Virus record (IMG/VR): IMGVR_UViG_3300012936_000031
Span: 1 to 45,962 of that record
DNA length: 45,962 bases
Source of the DNA: a virus
Reading direction: 5' to 3' (one strand)
Part shown: positions 23,758 to 35,700 of the stretch, piece by piece
Layout: each line of letters starts with the position of its first letter
How positions within the stretch are numbered: position 1 is the stretch's first letter
The notes under the pieces: generated by a model
Databases searched by the model: none
What the model was told of the DNA's origin: nothing
The model's input: only the letters and a program-made list of their open reading frames with translations
Made by a program: the position numbers and the translations under genes

Positions 23758-26700
23758 TGGCTAAAAAGAAGTTTCCAGATAGTCAAGTACCAATTAGAAA
23801 GTCCTCAGACTTTTTACCTGATGTCTTTAAGACTGCTGCAAATAAAAAATTCTTAGGCGGAGTATTTGATCCTTTAGTACAACCAGGAGTTCTACAAAAA
23901 ACTACAGGTTACATTGGACGCAGATATGGTAAAACATTTAGGCCTGCCGACACATACTTAGATACTGATCAAACTTTAAGAAGTAGATATCAATTAGAGC
24001 CAGGTGTTACAGTTGAAGTTGATCAAGAAAAGAAAAATTTTTATGATTATCTTGATTTAAAAAATGTTTTAAATTACTTTGGCAATTATACTGATAGAGA
24101 TGATCAAACAAACAGTCAAAAACATTACAGTTGGAATGCTCCTATTGACTGGGACAAGTTTGTAAACTATAGAGAATACTTCTGGGTACCAGAAGGACCT
24201 GACAGTGTTCCTGTACAAGGTCAGAACATTACTGTTACTTCTACGTACAAAGTTACACCAGGCATAGGTTCAAGTTGGATTTTTACTCCAGACGGAGCAA
24301 CAAATAATCCTACTATAGTTTTGTATAGAGGTCAAACTTATAGATTCGAAGTAAACAGTCCGTTAGAAGGATTTGTTATAAGACAAAATTATGATACAGG
24401 AAGTTTAATATATAATCCTTTACGTTTTTACCAAGCAGGCGAATATGCAATATTTGATAATAAACTTTGGCGTGCAAAGGTTGATGTTGAAGCAAGTGAC
24501 GGAAGCACTATTACAGTAGACAGTCAAGATTGGGAATTAATTGATTCTACTGGTTCTACAGACAGTTTAGTGTTTAATGAAGGCGTTACAAACAATGGTG
24601 CTAAAAGAGGAATCATTGAATGGACAGTTCCTCTTAATGCTCCTGAACTTATCTACTATCAAAGTGACACTGATCCTAATAGATTAGGACAGTTTGTAAT
24701 TTCTGATATTGAAGATGCAACATTTATAGATGTTGAAAAAGAAATATCAGGCAAAAAAGATTATACAAGTGCAAATGGTGTGAAGTTTACAAACGGGCTT
24801 GTTGTTGAATTTAGAGGTTTAGTAGAACCTGCACAATATGCTACAGGTAATTGGTTAGTTGAAGGTGTAGGAACAGAAATACACTTAACACAATTTACTG
24901 ATTTAGTGCCACCACAAATTACAAATGATAATCCTGATGTGATATTTGACAATGAAGGGTTTGATACTAAACCGTTTGATGATGCTACACAATATGCAGG
25001 AACAAAAGATTACCTTGTGATTAACAGGAACAGTAAAGACTCGAATCCTTGGTCTAGGTATAATAGATGGTTCCACAGAAGTGTCCTTGAATATGCAGCA
25101 AGTGTAAGAAACACAGACTTTGAAGCAACAGAATCTGCTAGGGCTAAAAGACCAATTATAGAATTTAATGCTAATATTCAACTGTTCAATCACGGAGGTG
25201 TAGCAAAGCAAACCGTAGATTATATTGACGATTATACAACAGACATCTTTAGCAATATAGAAGGAAGTACAGGTTACAGTGTTGATGGTGAATTCTTATT
25301 TGAAGGAGCAAGAGTACTTGTAACCAATGATACAGACATTTTAGCAAACAACAAAATTTATACAGTAAGATTTATTGACCATAACGGTAATACACAAATT
25401 AACCTGCGTGAAGCAGATGATGCAACACCTATAGAAAACGAATGTGTTCTTATTAGAAGAGGTACACAAAATGCAGGAAAGATGTATCACTATGACGGGC
25501 AGCGTTGGAACAAAAGTCAAGAAAAACTAAAAGTAAATCAATATCCTCTATTTGATTTATATGATGCATCAGGTACAAGTTTCAGTAACCAAACTTCTTA
25601 TCCTGTATCTACATTTACAGGAAGTAAAATTTTAAGTTACGCAGAAGGTAACGGAAGAATTGATAATGAAACAGGTTTAAACATTAAGTATCTCAATATA
25701 GATAATGTTGGAGATATAGTTTTTGATTGGAACTTAGATAAAGATAGTTTTTCATATGCACAACAACAGGAAACTATTACTATTCCAGAAAGTATTGGAT
25801 ACTTTAAAATAAATGACAAAATGCAGAATGGTTGGATAGATACTGATCCTGAATATCTTCAACCTATTATAGATTCTGTAACAGTTATTGAAGATACAAA
25901 TATAATTGACTTTTCAAATACAATCGACTGGACAAAACAAACTAGCAATTCACAAATTATATTTTACAAAAATGGTGAACCTATTGTTGAAACACCTGCA
26001 AACAATTACGGAATATTTACATTTGCACAAACATTTGTAAAGAATGATGTTGTAAGTATAAAAATTGTTGATGATGTTAGCCCTAATTTAGGTTACTACG
26101 AATTTCCTGTAGGTGTTGAGAAAAATCCATTAAACAGTAAATTAAAAGAATTTACACTTGGACAGTCTATAGACCATATTAAAAGTTGTTTAGAATTTAA
26201 TACTAATTTTTCAGGTACATTACCAGGACTTAATAATCTTAGAGATATTTCAGATTATCAAAAGCACGGAAAAAGGTTTTTAAAGCACAGCGGAATAGCC
26301 GCTGGCGCTATCGCGTTGCTCAGCGACAAAAACTGGAACGTTATCAAATCCATTCAGTACGCAAAATCTAGTTACACTACATTTAAAGAAAACTTTATTA
26401 AAAAAGCAGGTGAAATTGATTTTGAAGAAGTAAATGCTGATTTTGTTGATGCTATTATACAGGATTTATCAAAAACAAAAAGTATAGAAAGTCCATTTGC
26501 AGATTCTGATATGATTGGTGCAGGCGCATATACTTCTATTGATTATACAGTTGAAGATACAGGAATAACAACGTTTGCATTAAGCGAATCATTTAGCACC
26601 ACAGTATTATCAAGACGTGCAGTTTACGTATACATTAATAATAATCAGTTGCTTTTAGGAACAGATTATACTATTGATGCAACATTCGGTTTTGTAAGAA

Positions 26701-29700
26701 TTTCAAAAACATTATTTGAAAATGATCAAATACAAATTAGAGAATATGCATCTACTTCATTTAGTCATATTCCTCCAACACCAACAGCATTAGGTTTATA
26801 CAAAAAGTATACTCCTAAAAAATATTTAGATGAATCTTTGCAAGAGCCAAGAAATGTAATACAAGGACACGACGGTAGTATAACTGTCGCATATGATGAT
26901 TATAGAGATGATATTTTATTAGAATTAGAATATAGAATCTATAATAATATTAAAAACAACTATGACGAAAATGTTTTTAACATAGATGCGTATGTAGGTG
27001 GTTATTACGGAAACGCACAGTTTAAAAAACAATTAGTTGACGACATTGTCAGTCAAGAATTTTTAAAGTGGATTGCGAATACAAATCTTAACTATACGTT
27101 AAACAGTTTCTTCGAAGACGGAAATCCATATACGTATACCTACAGTGAAATGACAGATCGTCCTGGAAATGAAAATTTACCAGGATGGTGGAGAGGAGTA
27201 TACAAATACTTCTATGATACAGATAGACCACATACACATCCTTGGGAAATGCAAGGATTCACAGAAAAGCCATCTTGGTGGGATGAAGAATATGGTGAAG
27301 CACCATATACTAATGGTAACTTGATTCTATGGGATGATATTAGAGATGGAATAATAAGGCAAGGTGATAGAGCAGGAACTTATCCGCGTTATGCAAGAAC
27401 AAGCATTAGGAACCACTTGCCGGTTGATGCAGATGGTAATTTATTAGATCCTTTAACAAGTGGCCTAGCAGGTAACTTTACATTATTCAATAATAAAGGT
27501 GGATTTAAATTAGGTGATTATGGACCTGTAGAAAATGCTTGGCGAACAAGTGCTGAGTATCCGTTTGCAATGACCATTGCAATGTGTTTGTTGAAACCTT
27601 TTGAATTTATTATAAGCAACTTTGACAGATATAAAACCACAACAAACATTTTAGGACAGATTATTGATAAAGACACAGGTACATTTATTACACCTAGTGA
27701 ATTGATATTACCTATTGCAGGGTTTACACAAACGTCAGGACTAGCAAATTACATTGCTTCTTATATTAAAGGAAAAGGCCAAAATGTTGCAGACATTCAG
27801 GCTGAATTAAATGGCATAAATGTAAGACTTTCTAGTAGACTAAGCGGATTTGTTGATAAAGAACAACAACGTTATCTCTTAGATAGTAAAAACCCTTCGA
27901 GTACATCTTCAAGCATTTTTATTCCTACAGAAAATTATGATATTTTATTTGATATAAGTGCGCCTACATCAAGCCTTACATATAGCGGAATTATCTTTGA
28001 AAAAACTGCCAGCGGTTGGACGTTGGCTGGTTATGATAATATTAAGCCATATTTCGAATACTGGGAATCTGTTCCAAACCAAAAAGATCCTACAATCATT
28101 ATTGGTGGTGTTAGTGTAGGTTTTACAGTATTCGATTTTGGTTTAAAATACACTAATGGTCAGATAGTTGAATATCGAGGATCATATTATAGAGTTAAAG
28201 AATCTTTTACAGCAGGTGATGAATTTGATGAAAGTAAATTTACAAAACTTCCAGATTTGCCTGTTGAAGGTGCAATTACAGCACAGCGCCGCCGCAATTT
28301 TAATAAGACACAAATAAAAAGACTTAGTTACGGAACACAGTACAATACAATTCAAGAAGTTGCAGATTTTATTTTAGGTCATCAAGAATACCTAAAAGAT
28401 CAAGGATTTCTTTTTGATAACTATGACGGGACTACACAGTCTGTACAAGACTGGACAACATCACTGAAAGAATTTATGTTCTGGACACAGCATAACTGGG
28501 CTGTAGGTTCATTGCTTACTGTTTCTCCAGGAGCACAAAAATTAACTATTACTACTCCTGTTGGTGTTGCTGCAAATTTACTTGATACTTTTTATGATTA
28601 TAATATTTTAGGAAGTAACGGTTCTCCGTTAGATTATAGAAATATTGATGTATTAAGAGATTTTCAAACTTTTACAATCACAACTACAGATACCACAGAA
28701 GGAATGTATTATCTTAAAGTTAATACTATCTTGAAAGAACACGTTGTTGTTTTTGATGATAGGACTGTTTTCAATGACGTGTTGTTTGATAAAACCAGTG
28801 GATACAGACAAGAAAGAATTAAAACAAATGGATATAGAACTACAGACTGGGATGGAGATTATACTTCTCCAGGGTTCCTATTTGATAATGTAAACATTGC
28901 AAGTTGGCAACAAAATAGAGATTACAAACTTGGCGATATTGTAAAATATAGAGCAGATAATTTTACAAGTTTATTAAATCATACCAGCGGTGAACAGTTT
29001 GATGATAACAAATGGTCTTTGCTAGACAGCACACCAGAGAAAAGACTTGTTCCAAACTTTGATTATAGAATTAACAGCATCGAAGATTACTTTGATGTTG
29101 ACACAGATGGCTTGTCTAAAACTGAAAGAGAACTTGCAAGGCATACTGTAGGATATCAAACTAGACAATATCTTGAACAACTTGCAGAAGATCCTGTAAC
29201 ACAATTTAAAATTTATCAAGGTATGATCAGAGAGAAAGGTACTTCTAATCCTATTACAAAAATCTTTAATAAACGTAATAATGCAGGCAGTGCCGGTGTC
29301 AACTTAGATGAAGAATGGGCATTTAAAGTTGGTACAATGGGAGGTGCTGATCAATCTCGTTATATTGAACTTGGACTTAACATTGATAATTTTAAACTTA
29401 ATCCACAACCAGTTATAATAACTGATGAAAAAGGCGAGTTTTTAGACAAGTATTATAGAGTAAACCAGTCAAATTTTGATTACACACCAGTGCCTTATAC
29501 AAATAATGTAACACCATTAAGTGCAAATGCAAAACCTTTAAAAACAGCAGGATATGTAAAACTTGGTCAGACAGATTATACAGTTCGTTCAAGAGAAGAT
29601 ATTCCTACAATAGATGTTGCTAGTGTTAAAAGAGGTGAACACGTTTGGATTACATTTGATAAACAGAGTTGGAGTGTGATTAGAATTGAAGAAGCATATC

Positions 29701-32700
29701 ACTTACCTATCGCTCAAGTAGATACTGATCAATTTACAGTAGAAGTAATTTTTGATAAAAGACACGGTTTTAATGTAGATGACTATATTGGAATAAGAGG
29801 TATAGAAGGAATAGACGGATTTTATAAAATTGATTCTGTAACTCCTACTACAATTACGTTTACTACAACTGAGAAACAACCTAAAGCAGAAAGACAATTA
29901 AGTACTTCAGTTTATCCTATATATTTTGAAGAGTCTAGATTTGCAAATTACAATTTGCTGACAGATGAAGATATAGCATTACTTCCTAGTAAAGGCAAGT
30001 TGTTTATTGACAGTAATGATTCTAGTAAATGGGAAGTAGTAGAAAAGAACAGTGTTTATGATAATAAAAAAATTACAAACTACGGATTAACAGATCCACG
30101 TAAAGTTGGAGAAAAAGTTGTTTACAGTGATATACTAAAACAAACTTTTGCAAGTGCATCGCAAACTCCTAGAGTAATGATTTACTTAGAAACTACACAG
30201 GGGTTAAGTGTTAAACAAATTTTACAACCACCTGATACACATATTGATAATGTATTAGGATCGTTTGGTTTAGAACTTGCGTTAAGTCCTGATAGTAAAT
30301 GGCTTGCAGTTGGCTCTCCATTTGCAAATGGATTAAACAGTAATTACAGAGGTGAGTATAGTCCTTTTGTGTCATATGGTGCAGGAAATATTGTGCTTTA
30401 TGCAGGAAAGTTATACGAAGCGATTAATCCAACAGTTGGTGATGGAAGTAGTATTTCAGTTTACAATAGTGACTGGCGTGTTACTAGAACTGTTGAAGTT
30501 GTTGACACAGGAGTAAACGATGGTTATACTCAGCAAGGTGTTGTGCATCTTTACAAATACGCCGGCGATCAATGGGTATTTGATAGAGCAATTATAAGTC
30601 CAAGACAGTTTGAATATGAACACTACGGTAAAAGTATTTCTTTATCATTAGACAATAATGGAGTATACCATATGGTAGTATCTGCTCCTGGAAGTCTACA
30701 CAGAAAAGGTAGAGTTTACATTTACAGTTACGATGCAACAAATGATAAATGGCAACTTGATACAAATGAAAAATATTTTGGAGAATACAATCCAGGTGAA
30801 ATTTTCTTTGAAGGTGTAGCAAGTCCTACAGTAGATATAGATGGTAATGCTAGACCAGAGTTACAAATAAGTGAAATTGGTGATAGCACACCGTTGATGG
30901 GTAAGATTGAAGTAGGTGCAAGAATTACTGGTGAAGGCGTGCCAGACGGAACAATCATTGTAGCGCAGGATAGTGGTACACCTGGCGGTGAAGGTGTTTA
31001 CTTAATAAACAAATCTTTTAGCACAGCAAGTGTTAGAATGAATGCAAATTATTATTATCCTACAGGAAGTATTGTATTTTACAATGGAAGTTATTGGGAA
31101 GCACAAGCAGACAACTATGGTGACGGAAGCACAATTAGCATTGATAGTAATGACTGGTTAAAACTTGATCCTATAGCATCACAAGGTATGCTGCCGCAAT
31201 CTGTAGCACTTGAAGATGACGGTAGTAGTTTGTATACTGGACTATTGAATGAAAATCAAGTTGCTGAACTTGTAATGAATGGACACGAATTCGGTACAGT
31301 TGTAAAAACAAATTACACTGGAGATACTTTAGTCGTAGGTGCTCCGGATGCAGATGGCACATTCTTCCCTAACTATAAAGGTATTTGGCGTCCTGACTAT
31401 GAGTATATGGAAGGAGATATAGTTAAGTTTAATAATTCTTATCATAGATTAACAAACATTGGACCTAATCAAGTTCCGGCTGATAGTACAATCAGAAGTT
31501 ATAATGAAGAACCTGTTGGTTATCCTTGGGTTGATCAAGGTGATAGCACAGAAAAACTTACTGGAAAGATTTTTATATACAAGAAAAACACAGTAGGCAC
31601 TTATGAACTTACACAAACTATTACTGCTGATAATTTAAGCGAGATAAGTGATATTGAAGAAGAAGTAGATATTAATATTGGTGACAAGTTTGGTTATGAT
31701 ATTTCAATAGATTATAGTGCTAATCAAATTGTAGTTACTAGTCCACAAGCAGATATTAATTTCCAAAATCAAGGAGCAGCATTTGTATTTAGGTATGAGT
31801 CAGATTCATCTGTAAACAGATATAGATTAAAACAAAAATTACAAAGTTTTGATAAGTTTCCAAATGAATTCTTTGGACAAAGTATTTGTATGAGTGCAAA
31901 TCAAGAAATTATTGCAGTGGGTGCAAACAACAGTCCTTACAATTTACCTGCTATGTTTGACAACAGTCAAACAGCATTTGATCAAGGCCGAACTACATTT
32001 AGGAATTATGAAGGCTTCAGTGGTAGTGTTTATGTATTTGAAAGAAAAGCAGATAGATATCTACTTACTGAGAAACTTGATGCGGAACTTTCATTAAATG
32101 AATCCTTTGGTAACAGTATATCTTGTGATAAAGATATTATTGTTGTTGGTTCTCCTGATTACATTGAACCTTTACCACACGGTGTTCAATTAGCATATGA
32201 AGGTGAAAAAATAGGAACTGTTAGACACTTTAAGAAACCGGCAGGAGTCAAACCGTTGACTGTACTATCTACACAGGCTGACAATGTAGATATAGAACAA
32301 ATCAAGCGTGTTGCAATTTTTGAAAAAAATGACGATGTAAAATTAACTGATTTAGAATATTTTGATCCTGCAAAACTTAAAATATTAAATGCAGCAGAAA
32401 GAGAACTTTCTTTTAAAGTTCCGTATGATCCTGCTGTGTACAGTGTCGGTACAGAAGATGTAACAGTTGATAACAATATTGCTTGGAACAGCGGAAAAAA
32501 TGTTGGTAAACTATGGTGGAACATAGGTAATGCTAAATGGATTGACTATGAGCAAGGAGATATGTCTTATAGAGTTGGCAACTGGGGTACACAAGCAGTA
32601 GGAAGTACTATTGACATTTATGAATGGGTGTCTTCACCGTTATTACCAAGTGAATGGTCAGTGTTAGCAGACACAACAGAGGGATTGTTAAACAACATAT

Positions 32701-35700
32701 CAGGGCAACCTTTGTATCCTAATGATGATGTTTACAGTGTTAAAGTTTTACTTGATCCAATTACTGGTTTAGAAACAAGTACAACATACTTTTATTGGGT
32801 TAGAAATAAAACTATTGTACCTAATGGAGTAGTTGGCAGAAATATTAGTGCATCTGCTGTTGCTAATTTAATTAACAATCCAGTTTCCGCAGGAAATACA
32901 TTAATCACTTTTGTAGATAGCAACAAATTTGTATTTTACAATTACAGAAATCAAATTAATGTAGACGATACAATTTTAAATATTGAATATTATAACAATA
33001 AAGATAATAAAAATGCTGTGCATAACGAATATATGTTAATCACAGAAGGTGTAGCAGATAGTTTACCAAATGCTAAACTAGAACACAAATGGATAGACAG
33101 TTTAATTGGCTATGATTTACAAGGAAATAGAATTCCTGATACAAGTTTACCTGTGAAACAAAGATATGGTATTTCATTTAGACCAAGACAAAGTATGTTT
33201 ATTGATAAACGTGGTATTGCACAAATTACTATTGAAAAGATTAACACAGTTTTAAAGAAAGAAGCATTTGCTGACACAATAAATTATACTACACTTAATA
33301 GTAAAGATGAACTTCCTTCGGAAATATTAAAACTGTATGATACTAAAGTTGACTTTTATGAAGACTTAGAAAATGTAGGTACAACAAGAGTTAAGAAAGC
33401 AGTCCTAAGTGTAAACTTAGTTGACAATGCAGTTAACAGTATCAATATTTTAGATCCTGGATACGGTTATAAAGTTGCTCCGGATATTGAATTTGAAGGT
33501 GACGGTGTAGGTGCTGTGGCAACTACAACTATTGATAACCAAGGTAGAATTAATTCAGTTAATATTATAAATGGTGGTGCAAAGTACAGAAATATAATTG
33601 CTAAAATTAGAGAATTTAGCGTACTTGTCGAAAACGATTCTACTGCAAATAATTTCTGGAGCATTTATGCCTGGGATGATCAAAGACAAGTATTTTTTAG
33701 AAGCCGCTCACAATCTTATGATACTACAAGGTACTGGAGTAAAGTTGATTGGTGGCAAGAAGGTTATGGATCAACTTCGAGAATTGTACGTGAAATTTTA
33801 AGTGTGTATCAAGAACCTACAGTTTCTTTACAAATAGGCGATCTACTTAAAATAAAAGAATATGGCGCAGGCGGATGGGCTGTATTTGAAAAAGTTACTG
33901 ACAATGTAACAACAGTATTGCTAGGCAACTATAAATTAATTGGTAGACAAAATGGTACTATAGAGTTTAGCGACAGATTATGGAACACAAAAACAAGCGG
34001 AATAGGTTTTGATATAGTTGATGCATTTGATGCAGGTTTATATGATAAAGAAGTTGCATTAGAATTAAGAAATATTCTAAATGCAGTAAAAAATGAAATA
34101 TTCATTGCAGATTATGCAGTGGAATGGAATTCATTGTTTTTTGCTGCTATTAGATATGTGTTCAAAGAACAAACATACGTTGATTGGGCATTTAAAACAA
34201 GTTTCTTAAATGCAACTCATAATATTGGAACTTTCAAAACTACTCCTACTTATAAAGGTGATAACTTAGAATCTTACTTACAATATATAAATGAAGTTAA
34301 ACCATACAGAACTACAGTCAGAGAATTTATCAGCAAGTATGATAATACAGATAATGCAGGATTGCAGACCACTGACTTTGACTTACCACCTGTATACGAT
34401 CCTGAAGTAGGTGCATTAGTAAATGTAGATGAAAATAATGAACTTATAGATACTTTCCCATACAAGAATTGGAAAGATAATAAAGGTTATAGCATTACAA
34501 GTATCATAGTAAGTGATCCTGGTAAAGATTACACTACTGTTCCTACAATTGTTATCGAAGGTAATGGTACTGGAGCAAAAGCCAAGGCTTATATAAGTAA
34601 TGGAAAGGTTAGTGGTGTATCTATTGTTGAAGAAGGTAAAGGATATACCGGAATACCTAAGGTAAGCATTGTTGGCGGTAACGGAAGTAGTGCTTATACA
34701 GCAAAAGCAGTTGCAGTTTTAGGCAATGGTGCTGTTAGAACAATTAATATTACACAAAAATTTGATAGAATAACAAAAGAAGGTACTTACCAAAACTTTA
34801 ATTACGAACAAACATTTACAGCAAGTGGATCTAGTTCGGTATTTGAACTACTTTATCCTTGCAGTATTGACAAGTCAAAAATTACAATCCTTAAAGATGA
34901 CCAATTAGTTCTCGAAGATGAATACATTGTAGAACTTTATAATCAACTTGTAGATGGATACAGTGTTTTAAAAGCAAAAATAACATTTAAATTAAATCCT
35001 GTAGCAGGAAGTGTTATTAAAGTAACATATGAAAAGAATGATAACATCTTAGATGCTGTAAGCAGAATTACTAAATTTTACAATCCTGGCACAGGTATGA
35101 AAGGCACTGACAAAAACCAACTTATGACAGGTATAGACTTTGGTGGAGTGCTTGTACAAGGAACGACTTTTGATGTTACAGGCGGTTGGGACGCATTACC
35201 TTGGTTTACAGATAGTTGGGATAGTGTAGAAGCAGCAGCAGATTTTTATGTAGTGTGCGACGGAAGTACAAATACTGTTACACTTCCTTACGTGCCAGAA
35301 GAAGGCCAAGAAATTAACGTTTACTTAAAACGTGCAGGTGAAGAAGTATTACCTGATATTTTAAATTTACAGTTAGAAGAAGGTGTTAAAGAGCCACCAA
35401 CTGTGCGTATTGACGATCCTAATTATGATGATAACTGGGATAGTAGCGTTAGAGCAAATCCAAATGCACAGATGCCAACTTTTTATGGTGATGGAAGTAC
35501 GAAAGTAATAGAGATAGGAGATTACGTATCTACAAATGATGGAGATATTTTAATTTTTAGACCATCTTCATCAGACGGTAGTGTAACAATTAATGATCCT
35601 AATATCGTAGACACAAATATTACAGGCGGAACTTTATCTAATATGGCAGGAGCCTACACAACCGCAACTGGAAAACTTGCAGAAGAAATACAAATCGACG

